A stretch of 64,000 bases of DNA from CAVXYG01 sp963766005 (GTDB lineage: Bacteria > Actinomycetota > Actinomycetes > S36-B12 > GCA-2699445), in the NCBI GenBank assembly GCA_963766005.1, contig CAVXYG010000014.1, positions 186,001 through 250,000 of the forward strand, in the 5' to 3' direction. The position numbers and the translations under genes are program-made. Below are positions 44,711 to 52,094 of this stretch, in pieces. Below the pieces are notes generated by a model that saw only the letters and a program-made list of their open reading frames with translations, did no database searches and was not told the origin of the DNA. Within the stretch, counting starts at the first letter, position 1. Every line of letters starts with the position of its first letter.

Positions 44711-44992
44711 TACCGGCGGAAGCGTCCCGCCTCAGCGCCGTTGCCCAGCCCCGTGGCCATCATCTGCCGATGCGCCGAGTCGCGGCCGACGCGGTTGCGG
44801 GGCCATCGCCTCTGGCCGCATCCGATGCCGCTCTCCGGCGCGAAGAAGCCTGGGGACGGCCGCGCCTTCCCTGCGCACGCCAGCCGTGCGGGGGCAGTCG
44901 CGTCCTGAGACTGGGTGCGGTCCCCGTGACCGGGCTCGGCGGACACCCGGCAGGGGCGCCGACCACTGGCGCTCCTGGGACACGGGCTCCGG
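44711..44992. other. 282-bp gap between convergent genes
   Basis: No gene, repeat or clear hairpin terminator is supported here; open frames are Arg/Pro-rich and unsupported. Confidence 0.45.
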
Positions 44993-45670
44993 CTACCGGG
45001 CCCGTCGCACGAGTCGGTCGTTGTCCCGGATCGTCACGGAGCGGGACTCCAGCGCGATCCAGCCGCGGTGCGCGAAGTCCGCCAGAGCCTTGTTCACCGT
45101 CTCGCGGGAGGCGCCGACCAGTTGCGCCAACTCCTCCTGCGTCATGTCGTGCGTGACCTGCAGCCCGTCCTCGGTGGCGACGCCGAAGCGTTCGCCGAGA
45201 TCGATGAGTGCCTTGGCCACTCGGCCCGGCACGTCGGAGAAGACCAGGTCGGACATGGCCTCGTTGGTGCGCCGCAGGCGGCGCGCCAACGCGCGCAGCA
45301 GGGGCTCGGCCACCTCGGGCCGTCCCGCGAGCCAGGGACGCAGGGCGTCGTGGCCCAGCCCCCGCAGCACGGTGTCGGTCAGCGCGGTGGCGGTGGCGGT
45401 GCGGGGACCCGGGTCGAACAGCGACAACTCGCCGATCATCTCGCCGGGACCGACAACGGCGAGCAGCGTGTCGCGCCCGTCGCTGGACGTCGTCCCGAGC
45501 TTGACCTTGCCCTCTTCGACGACATAGAGCCGATCGCCGCGCTCGCCCTCGTGGAACAGCACCTGTCCCTTGCCGAGTCGGATCACCGTCGTGGCAGCAC
45601 GCAATGCTGCCGCGGCCTCCGGATCGAGCGCGGAGAACAACGGCGCCTGCATGAGTACGTCGTCGACCAC
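44993..45670 (-). CDS. crp: Crp/Fnr family cAMP-responsive regulator
   Basis: A 225-residue global regulator. Residues 5-120 form the cyclic-nucleotide fold with the phosphate-binding cassette GEMIGELSLFDPGPRTATAT (Arg and Ser/Thr positions fit cAMP binding); residues 150-215 form the helix-turn-helix (MTQEELAQLVGASRETVNKA). It matches Rv3676/GlxR by sequence type and by position before nth. AAGGAGG lies four bases before the GTG start. Divergent from nth with a 138-bp gap. Confidence 0.93.
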   Translation of the reverse strand: MVDDVLMQAPLFSALDPEAAAALRAATTVIRLGKGQVLFHEGERGDRLYVVEEGKVKLGTTSSDGRDTLLAVVGPGEMIGELSLFDPGPRTATATALTDTVLRGLGHDALRPWLAGRPEVAEPLLRALARRLRRTNEAMSDLVFSDVPGRVAKALIDLGERFGVATEDGLQVTHDMTQEELAQLVGASRETVNKALADFAHRGWIALESRSVTIRDNDRLVRRAR

Positions 45671-45795
45671 AATGCCTCCTTGCCGCTGCCAGGACTAGTG
45701 TGACGCACGGCTGTCGCTAATGAGTGGCGAAGGTGCCACGTCGCGGGCGTCCCGGACGGTGGTAGGCGCGAGTCGTGCCCGGTGCGGACCGCACC

Positions 45796-45801
45796 TAGAT
45801 T
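45796..45801 (+). promoter_or_regulatory. -10 box of nth (leaderless)
   Basis: TAGATT ends seven bases before the GTG at 45809, which supports that start over the GTG/ATG-like codon at 45782 that lies upstream of the box. Confidence 0.5.
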
Positions 45802-45808
45802 GGTACCC

Positions 45809-46516
45809 GTGACCGGTGTCGAGGAAACCCCGCTGGCGCGCAAACGTCGGGCGCGCCGGATGTACCGCGTCCTGCGCGGCACCTACCCCGACGCGGAGTG
45901 CGAACTGGACTTCACCGACCCCTTCGAACTGCTCGTGGCGACCATCCTGTCGGCGCAATGCACCGACGCCCGGGTCAACATGGTCACGCCGGGGCTCTTC
46001 TCCCGGTACCCCGAGCCGGCGGCGTTGGCTGCAGCGCAGCGCGAAGACATCGAGCGGATCATCGCCTCGACTGGCTTCTTCCGGAACAAGGCGGCCTCGT
46101 TGCAGGGCATGGCGACGGCGGTCTGCGAACGGTTCGGCGGGCAGATCCCCGGCAGTCTGGCGGATCTGGTCACGCTGCCGGGCGTCGGCCGCAAGACGGC
46201 CAACGTGGTGCTGGGCAATGCCTTCGGCGTCCCCGGCATCACGGTGGACACGCACTTCGGGCGGCTCGCCCGACGGATGGGGTGGACCGAGCAGACGGAT
46301 CCCGGCAAGGTCGAGGCCGACGTCGCGGCGCTGTTCGACAAGTCGGACTGGACCATGCTGTCGCACGTGCTCATCTGGCACGGTCGCCGCCGGTGCCATG
46401 CCCGGCGACCGGCGTGCGGGGCCTGCCCGGTGGCGGCCTGGTGTCCCAGCTACGGGCTCGGCCCGACCGATCCGCTGCTGGCCTCCCGGCTGGTGAAGGG
46501 GGAGCCGACGTCATGA
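45809..46516 (+). CDS. nth: Endonuclease III
   Basis: DNA glycosylase/AP lyase that removes oxidised pyrimidines. The 235-residue protein has LSAQCTDARVN, the helix-hairpin-helix LPGVGRKTANVVL with catalytic Lys at about residue 127, VDTHFGRLARR with catalytic Asp near 146, and the [4Fe-4S] loop C-x6-C-x2-C-x5-C (CHARRPACGACPVAAWC). GTG 45809 follows a TAGATT box by seven bases. Its stop overlaps the next start (ATGA). First gene of an nth-thioredoxin-NUDIX-marP operon. Confidence 0.95.
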   Translation: MTGVEETPLARKRRARRMYRVLRGTYPDAECELDFTDPFELLVATILSAQCTDARVNMVTPGLFSRYPEPAALAAAQREDIERIIASTGFFRNKAASLQGMATAVCERFGGQIPGSLADLVTLPGVGRKTANVVLGNAFGVPGITVDTHFGRLARRMGWTEQTDPGKVEADVAALFDKSDWTMLSHVLIWHGRRRCHARRPACGACPVAAWCPSYGLGPTDPLLASRLVKGEPTS

Positions 46517-47136
46517 GAGCGATCCGTGCTGTCGCGGCGATTGCTGGGCTCCTCCTGCTGGTCAGCGCCTGCTCCGAGCCGGTCGACGTCACTGACTCCG
46601 CCGGCACCACCGCACCTGCGAGCGCGCCCGCCGAGCCGGCGGGCGGCGGCGACGTGCCGCCCGAGCTGCGAGGTGCGCTGCCGGCCTGCCCCGAGAGCAG
46701 CGATGCTGCCGAGGTGCCGGACGGGCTGCCGAACGACGCGCTGGCCTGCCTGGGGCCGGGCGGGCCGGTGCGGCTGTCGGGTCTGCGCGGCACCCCGCTC
46801 GTCCTCAACGTCTGGGCGTCGTGGTGCCAACCGTGCCGTTCCGAGCTGCCCGCGCTGGCGGAGTTCGCCTCGCAGTCCGGTGATGCGGTGTCGGTGCTCG
46901 GCCTGGACGCGATGGACGATGCCGGTGCCGCGGCTGCGCTGTGGTCCCAGCTCGCGATGCCCTTTCCCTCCGTCGCCGATCCGACCGGCACCACGCGCCC
47001 GGACCTCACTTGGGTCGGCCTTCCCGTGACATACTTCGTCGATGCTGACGGGACGATCGTCTACCGCCATGCCGGAGCGGTCACGGATCCCGATGAGTGG
47101 GCATCCCTGGCACGGAAGCATCTGAGCATCGGATGA
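46513..47136 (+). CDS. Thioredoxin-like (TlpA/ResA) lipoprotein
   Basis: A 207-residue extracytoplasmic thiol-disulfide protein. Lipoprotein signal ILLLVSAC (lipobox Cys at about residue 19; read from AIAGLLLLVSAC), then an Ala/Pro linker and a thioredoxin fold with active site WASWCQPCRSELPAL near residue 104 and the cis-Pro loop VGLPVTYFVDADG. Likely reduces or isomerises disulfides outside the membrane, for example for cytochrome maturation. Four-base overlaps with nth and the NUDIX gene. Confidence 0.92.
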   Translation: MRAIRAVAAIAGLLLLVSACSEPVDVTDSAGTTAPASAPAEPAGGGDVPPELRGALPACPESSDAAEVPDGLPNDALACLGPGGPVRLSGLRGTPLVLNVWASWCQPCRSELPALAEFASQSGDAVSVLGLDAMDDAGAAAALWSQLAMPFPSVADPTGTTRPDLTWVGLPVTYFVDADGTIVYRHAGAVTDPDEWASLARKHLSIG

Positions 47137-47825
47137 GCGGCGATCTGGCGCTGAGCAACCGGGATCGAAACGGGTGGGTGCTCGCCGACGCGCTCGACGT
47201 TGCGCCCGACTGGCTCGCGCCGATCATCGGTGCCGCGCTGAGCGTCCGCGCGGAGGATCTGTCGATCTTCCTCCCCCCGCCGACCGGCGGCCGGCGGGGA
47301 TCGGTGCTCATGCTGTACGGCTGCGGAGCCGACGGACCCGACGTCCTGCTCATCGAGCGGGCCCGGGACATGCGGCAGCACCCCGGCCAACCGGCCTTCC
47401 CCGGCGGTGCCATCGACCCCACCGACGAGGGCCCCGAGGGAGCGGCCCTGCGGGAGGCCAACGAGGAGACCGGCCTCGACCCCTCGGGAGTGGTCGTCAT
47501 CGGTGCCCTGCCGGCCCTGTGGCTGCCGCCGTCGGGGTTCGTGGTCTCGCCTGTCCTGGGCTGGTGGCAGGAACCGTCACCGGTCGACGTCCGCGACCCG
47601 CGCGAGGTCTCGGCGGTGCACCGCGTGCCGTGGAGCGAGCTGCTGGACCCGGCCAACAGGGTTCGCGTGCGACATCCGTCCGGGTACATCGGCCCGGGGT
47701 TCGACGTGCGCGGGATGCTGGTCTGGGGCTTCACCGGCGGACTGTTGTCACGGATGTTCGCAGCTGCCGGCCTGGAGATCCCCTGGGAGCCCGGCCCCAT
47801 GCGCGAGATCGGGTGGGACGGGTGA
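47133..47825 (+). CDS. NUDIX hydrolase, CoA-pyrophosphatase (NudL/YeaB) type
   Basis: A 230-residue NUDIX enzyme. The NudL-type motif LLIERARDMRQHPGQPAFPG and the Nudix box GGAIDPTDEGPEGAALREAN followed by EETGL are intact. Family members cleave CoA to 4-phosphopantetheine and ADP; activity here is inferred. Start and stop overlap neighbours by four bases (ATGA and GTGA). Confidence 0.9.
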   Translation: MSGDLALSNRDRNGWVLADALDVAPDWLAPIIGAALSVRAEDLSIFLPPPTGGRRGSVLMLYGCGADGPDVLLIERARDMRQHPGQPAFPGGAIDPTDEGPEGAALREANEETGLDPSGVVVIGALPALWLPPSGFVVSPVLGWWQEPSPVDVRDPREVSAVHRVPWSELLDPANRVRVRHPSGYIGPGFDVRGMLVWGFTGGLLSRMFAAAGLEIPWEPGPMREIGWDG

Positions 47826-49009
47826 ACGCCTTGGATGCCGCGATGCTCGTCGGGGCGGCGCTCGCGGCGATCCTGGGTTGGCGCGTGGGTCTGGTGAGCA
47901 GCCTGGTGTCCCTGATCGCCGTCGTGCTCGGCGGCGCGCTCGGGTTCGTCCTGGGCCGCCAGATCCTGCCGGCGACGCAAATACCGACACCGCAGCACGC
48001 GCTGGCGCTGATGGCCAGCGTGATTGTCGGCATCCTGTTGGCGCAGTCGCTGGTCGCGCGGCCGGCGCACCGCCTGCACCAGGCCGTGGTTGCCACCCGA
48101 CTGCGCGTCGTGAACGGGGCCGGGGGCGCCGCGCTGTCGGTCGGTTTCGCCGTTGTCGTGGTGTGGATGTCGGCGACTGCGCTCACGATGGCGCCCTCAA
48201 CGCAACTGGCCTCGGCCATGCGGGGCAGTGCGCTGCTGGTCGGTCTGGATCGGACGATCCCCGCCGATGCCGGTCCGTTGTTCCAGCAGTTCGAGAGCAG
48301 CGTCGGCATCCAGCATGGAGGCCGCGTCTTCACCGGGTTCGGTTTGTTGCCGGCGCCTGCTGTGCCGCTGCCCGAGCCCGGTGCGGTCAGCGACGACGCC
48401 GCAGCGGCGGCACGCGAGTCGGTCGTGCGGATCACCGGCAGGACCCGGTGCGGCGATGTGCTGGCCGGCTCCGGGGTTGTCGTGGCCGACGAACTGGTGA
48501 TGACCAACGCCCACGTCCTGGCCGGGGTGTCCGAACCGATCGTCTACGTCAAGGACCGGCGGATCGGGCTGCCCGCAGTCCCGGTCGCCTACGACCCGGT
48601 GCGTGACACCGCGCTGCTGCGGGTGGCGGACCTTACCCAGCCGCCGATCTCCTTGGGCGTCGAACCGGACAGTGGAGACCTCGTGGCAGTCGCCGGGTAC
48701 CCGAATGCCGGACCGCAGGCGGTCAAGGCCGCTCGGGTGCGCGGCGTGGTGCGGGCGTCCGGGTCGGACATCTACGACCAGGGCGCGAGCCTGCGCCAGG
48801 TGACCGTCGTCGCCGGCGAGGTGATCGCGGGCGATTCCGGCGGCGCCCTGCTGTCGCAGTCCGGCGCGATGGTGGGACTGGTGTTCGCGGCGTCGCTGGC
48901 CGACGGCAGCACCGGTTATGCCTTGACGATGTCCGAGGTGACGGCCGCGCTGCAGGAGCGGCCCGGCAACGCGCCGATCAGCACCGGCGCCTGCGTGCCG
49001 GGGGACTGA
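47822..49009 (+). CDS. marP: Membrane serine protease MarP
   Basis: A 395-residue protease with four N-terminal membrane helices (CvpA/colicin V production-like region, residues 1-125) and a periplasmic chymotrypsin-fold domain. The triad is visible: His in MTNAHVLAG near residue 230, Asp in VRDTALLRV near 262 and Ser in AGDSGGALL near 338. Two Cys (TRCGDV near 205 and the C-terminal GACVPGD) may form the redox-sensitive disulfide known for mycobacterial MarP, which protects against acid. GTG start overlaps the NUDIX stop. Confidence 0.93.
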   Translation: MNALDAAMLVGAALAAILGWRVGLVSSLVSLIAVVLGGALGFVLGRQILPATQIPTPQHALALMASVIVGILLAQSLVARPAHRLHQAVVATRLRVVNGAGGAALSVGFAVVVVWMSATALTMAPSTQLASAMRGSALLVGLDRTIPADAGPLFQQFESSVGIQHGGRVFTGFGLLPAPAVPLPEPGAVSDDAAAAARESVVRITGRTRCGDVLAGSGVVVADELVMTNAHVLAGVSEPIVYVKDRRIGLPAVPVAYDPVRDTALLRVADLTQPPISLGVEPDSGDLVAVAGYPNAGPQAVKAARVRGVVRASGSDIYDQGASLRQVTVVAGEVIAGDSGGALLSQSGAMVGLVFAASLADGSTGYALTMSEVTAALQERPGNAPISTGACVPGD

Positions 49010-49063
49010 CCGCCCGGCTGGTGCGCCGCTCGACCGACGAGGCCGACCGCGGGGCGCCGCTGC

Positions 49064-50059
49064 CTAGTCGGCCGGAGTGATCGTGGAACTGCCGACGCTC
49101 GCCGCGATGCTGGCCGGCTGCTGCTGCTGGACATGCTCCGCCAGCCACGGGAGCACCAGGTCGGCGAAGGCAGCGGGCTCCTCCTCGTGGACGAAGTGCC
49201 CGACGTTGGGCAGGTCGTAACGGCGGTAGTCGCCGGTGACGAACTCCTCCGACCCGTCGACGCTGCGCGGCAGCACCGCGCCGTCGGCCAGGCCGTGGAT
49301 CTGCAGCACCGGTGCGATGACGGGCTGCTCCATCCGGTGCACGAAGCGGATGCCGTCCGGTCGCGGGATCGATCGCACTGCCCAACGGTGATACTCCAGT
49401 GCGCAGTGCGCGGTGGCCCGGTACTGGAAGGCGCGACGGTAGTGCAGCGCCGCATCGTCGTCGGGGAAGCTGCCGGGCCCGGACCAGGCCCGAAGGTACT
49501 CCTCGATCAGGGCCGCGTCGTCGGCCAGCAGGCGCTTCTCGGGCCCGCGGGGCATCTGGAATCCCATGGCGTAGCGGGAGAGCCGCCGTTGCTCGGGATC
49601 GTTGACGATAGCGCTGCGCAGACGCACCGGATGGGGCATCGCGACGGGGACCAGGCCGCGGACCGTGGCCGGATGCAGCGCTGCCGCGGTCCATCCGACG
49701 AATGCGCCCCAGCCGTGCCCGATGACCGTGGCGCTCTGGTGCCCCAGCGAGAGGATGATGCCGTTGATGTCGCCGGCGAGGCTGATCGGGTCGTACCCGC
49801 GCGGTGTGTGGTCGGTGCCGGCGTAGCCGCGCAGGTCCATCGCAATGGCCCGGTACCCGGCATCCGCCAGAGCGGGCATGAGATGCCGCCACGAGTACCA
49901 GTAGGTCGGGAAGCCGTGCACCAGCAGTACGGGGGGACCCTGACCCATGGTCGCGATGTGAAATCGGGCGCCGTTGGCTGCGACGTGGCGGTGGCGCCAG
50001 GGGCCGGGCGCACGGACGGCTTCCACCGGAGTGGGGTGATCGGGCAGGGACGACACCAC
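49064..50059 (-). CDS. Alpha/beta-hydrolase, epoxide-hydrolase-like (EphE position), nucleophile replaced
   Basis: A 331-residue alpha/beta-hydrolase. LLVHGFPTYWYSWRHLMPAL is the oxyanion HGxP motif and AMDLRGYAGTD follows. The nucleophile elbow, usually GHDWG in epoxide hydrolases, reads VIGHGWGAF: Gly stands where Asp or Ser is expected, a change of one base (GAC to GGC). The catalytic His is present in PNVGHFVHEEEP. Either the protein is not a hydrolase, or the base is wrong. GTG start; 3 bp after the holin-like gene on the same strand. Confidence 0.85.
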   Translation of the reverse strand: MVSSLPDHPTPVEAVRAPGPWRHRHVAANGARFHIATMGQGPPVLLVHGFPTYWYSWRHLMPALADAGYRAIAMDLRGYAGTDHTPRGYDPISLAGDINGIILSLGHQSATVIGHGWGAFVGWTAAALHPATVRGLVPVAMPHPVRLRSAIVNDPEQRRLSRYAMGFQMPRGPEKRLLADDAALIEEYLRAWSGPGSFPDDDAALHYRRAFQYRATAHCALEYHRWAVRSIPRPDGIRFVHRMEQPVIAPVLQIHGLADGAVLPRSVDGSEEFVTGDYRRYDLPNVGHFVHEEEPAAFADLVLPWLAEHVQQQQPASIAASVGSSTITPAD

Positions 50060-50062
50060 GGA

Positions 50063-50518
50063 TCAGCGCTGCTGGGGAAGTCGCTCGGGAATGGCCGCGA
50101 CGTCGGTGCTCGCCGGCCCGCCGGTGAGGGCCTGCTTGGTCCGTGCCAGCTCGACTTTGGTCAGCGCCAGCGGCTTGATGTCCCCTGCCTGCTTCTTGCC
50201 CATGACGCCCGTGATGCCGGCGATGAGCAGCAGCACCAGGGTGACGATGCCGAACCCCGCCCACGTCGGCAGGCCCAGGGCCACCAGCACGTAGGCGATG
50301 GTGATGAGGAGGAAGAGTCCGCCCAGCGCGCCGGTGACCGCGGCGACACCGAAGAGCCCGCCAGTCGCGGCCGCCTGCTTCTGCGTGGCTTGCGTCTCCG
50401 TCTTGGCCAGCTCAGCCTGAGCGTCGAACAGGTGCTTGGCGTCCTTGGCCACCTCGGAGACCAGTTGCCGGATCGACGGCCCCGCCTCGGCCGCGGCATC
50501 GGGGGTGTTCTGGCTCAT
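50063..50518 (-). CDS. Phage-holin-family (DUF1469) membrane protein
   Basis: A 151-residue protein: an amphipathic N-terminal helix (SIRQLVSEVAKDAKHLFDAQ, AELAKTETQA), two membrane helices (about residues 55-78 and 84-106) and a basic C-terminal tail. This is the YqjE-like/DUF1469 layout. GGAGG lies six bases before the ATG. It corresponds by position to the small membrane protein Rv3669. Role unknown. Confidence 0.85.
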   Translation of the reverse strand: MSQNTPDAAAEAGPSIRQLVSEVAKDAKHLFDAQAELAKTETQATQKQAAATGGLFGVAAVTGALGGLFLLITIAYVLVALGLPTWAGFGIVTLVLLLIAGITGVMGKKQAGDIKPLALTKVELARTKQALTGGPASTDVAAIPERLPQQR

Positions 50519-50644
50519 GTGCGCCCTCCAGTGAACGTCGCGGTGTCCTGTCCACGAACAGGCTAGTCGGTGCGCGATGGATTCTACGCGGCGGCGGCCC
50601 AACGGATGGGCGCGCCGGGGTCCTCCGTGCGCCGCCGCACCCGG

Positions 50645-51973
50645 TTACTGGGTCCTGCGGTGGGCCTCGGTGTCGGTGATCGCCTGCATCTCGGCGGTGT
50701 AGTGCTGCTCCTCCACGACGCTGGTCTCGCGGTAGTGGCGATTGCGCCGAATAAGGGCAAGCGAGGCCAGCAGCGCCGAGACGACCGAGGCAACCAGAAT
50801 CGCCAGCTTCGCCGCGGACAACTCCAGCGTGCCGTCGTCGAAGGCCAGTTCCGCGATGAGCAGCGAGACGGTGAAGCCGATACCGCTGAGGAATCCGACG
50901 GCGGCGACATCGGCCCACTTGATTTCGCGCGAGAGCTCGGCACGGGTGAACTTGGCCATGAGCACCGCGGTTGTCACCACACCGATGGGCTTGCCGATCA
51001 CCAGGCCGAGCATGACGCCGATGGCGATCGGGTTGCCGAGCACGTCACCGACCGAGGTGCCTTCCAGCGCGACGCCAGCGGCGAAGAACGCGAAGATCGG
51101 TACCGCGAAGCCGGCGCTGATCGGGCGTACGACGTGCTCCGCGCGATGGCCCGGCGACTCGTCCTCGCCCGGGTCCGGCTTCACCCGCGTGAGCATGCCG
51201 GCGGCGACACCGGCGATCGTGGCGTGGACACCGCTCTCGTGCATGAACGCCCACGCCAGCACCGCCAGCACGACGTAGATCGGCGCCCCGCGGACTCGCT
51301 TGCGCTGCAGCAGTCCGTAGACGACGAGCAGGCTGATCGAGATCACGAACGAGACGGCGTCGAAGCCCTTGGAGTAGAAGATCGCGATGACGATGATGGC
51401 CCCGAGATCATCGACCACGGCCAGGGAAAGCAGGAAGGCCCGGAGTGCGACGGGCAGATTGCGCCCCACGACGGCAAGCACGGCCAGTGCGAAGGCGATG
51501 TCGGTGGCCATCGGGATGCCCCACGCGCCGAGGTCGCCACCCCCCACCGCGTTCACGACGACGTAGATGATTGCCGGGACGAGCATTCCGCCGACTGCCG
51601 CAGCCAGCGGTACTGCGGCTTTTGCCGGATTGGCAAGCGTGCCGAGTCGCAGCTCGTGGTGCAGTTCGACGCCGGCGACGAAGAAGAAGATCGCCAACAG
51701 GCCGTCGGCGGCCCACGTCGCGATCTCGAGGTTCAGGTCGAGATGGATCGGGCCGAGGGTGATGTCCGGGCCGATCCTCGTGCTCGACAACTCCTGGTAC
51801 CAGTCCGAGAGCGGGCTGTTGGCGATGATGAGTGCCGCCACAGCGGCCACGAGGAGCAAGATCCCGCCGACCGTCTCGTCGCGCAGCGCGTTCAGCACCC
51901 ATTGTCGCTGGCTCAGCGACGGGCGGTCGAAGACCTCAGTCGTCGGGCCGTCGTGCGGCTTCGGCTGATCCAC
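50645..51973 (-). CDS. nhaA: Na+/H+ antiporter NhaA
   Basis: A 442-residue sodium/proton antiporter for pH and salt homeostasis. It has about 12 membrane helices; conserved NhaA segments are FFFVAGVELHHELRLG, IPMATDIAFALAVLAVVG, LSLAVVDDLGAIIVIAIFYS with the ion-binding Asp pair, and GIGFTVSLLIAELAF. GTG 51973 with AGGACGGGA upstream was chosen; an ATG at 52036 would run through the acs terminator hairpin. Transcribed alone. Confidence 0.95.
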   Translation of the reverse strand: MDQPKPHDGPTTEVFDRPSLSQRQWVLNALRDETVGGILLLVAAVAALIIANSPLSDWYQELSSTRIGPDITLGPIHLDLNLEIATWAADGLLAIFFFVAGVELHHELRLGTLANPAKAAVPLAAAVGGMLVPAIIYVVVNAVGGGDLGAWGIPMATDIAFALAVLAVVGRNLPVALRAFLLSLAVVDDLGAIIVIAIFYSKGFDAVSFVISISLLVVYGLLQRKRVRGAPIYVVLAVLAWAFMHESGVHATIAGVAAGMLTRVKPDPGEDESPGHRAEHVVRPISAGFAVPIFAFFAAGVALEGTSVGDVLGNPIAIGVMLGLVIGKPIGVVTTAVLMAKFTRAELSREIKWADVAAVGFLSGIGFTVSLLIAELAFDDGTLELSAAKLAILVASVVSALLASLALIRRNRHYRETSVVEEQHYTAEMQAITDTEAHRRTQ

Positions 51974-52023
51974 TCCCGTCCTTCCCTCGGCACGGAGTAC
52001 TCCGCCGAGCCTAGCCAACTTCT

Positions 52024-52074
52024 CTCCAGGACACATCGGGCGCCGGGTGGACCGGCGCCCGATGTGTCCTGGAG
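52024..52074 (-). terminator. Perfect 23-bp hairpin between acs and nhaA
   Basis: Two 23-base arms (52024-52046 and 52052-52074), fully complementary, around a five-base loop GTGGA; the arm core is GACACATCGGGCGCCGG. It lies 21 bases after the acs stop and 51 bases before the nhaA start, so it most likely ends acs transcription. No U-run follows. Confidence 0.8.
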
Positions 52075-52094
52075 CTGGGACGAGGCCGCAGCGA

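Noticed and set aside
45680..45780. Crp/GlxR operator (TGTGA-N6-TCACA) in the crp-nth gap.
   Set aside because: Only one half-site (TGTGAC) is present; the second half does not match.
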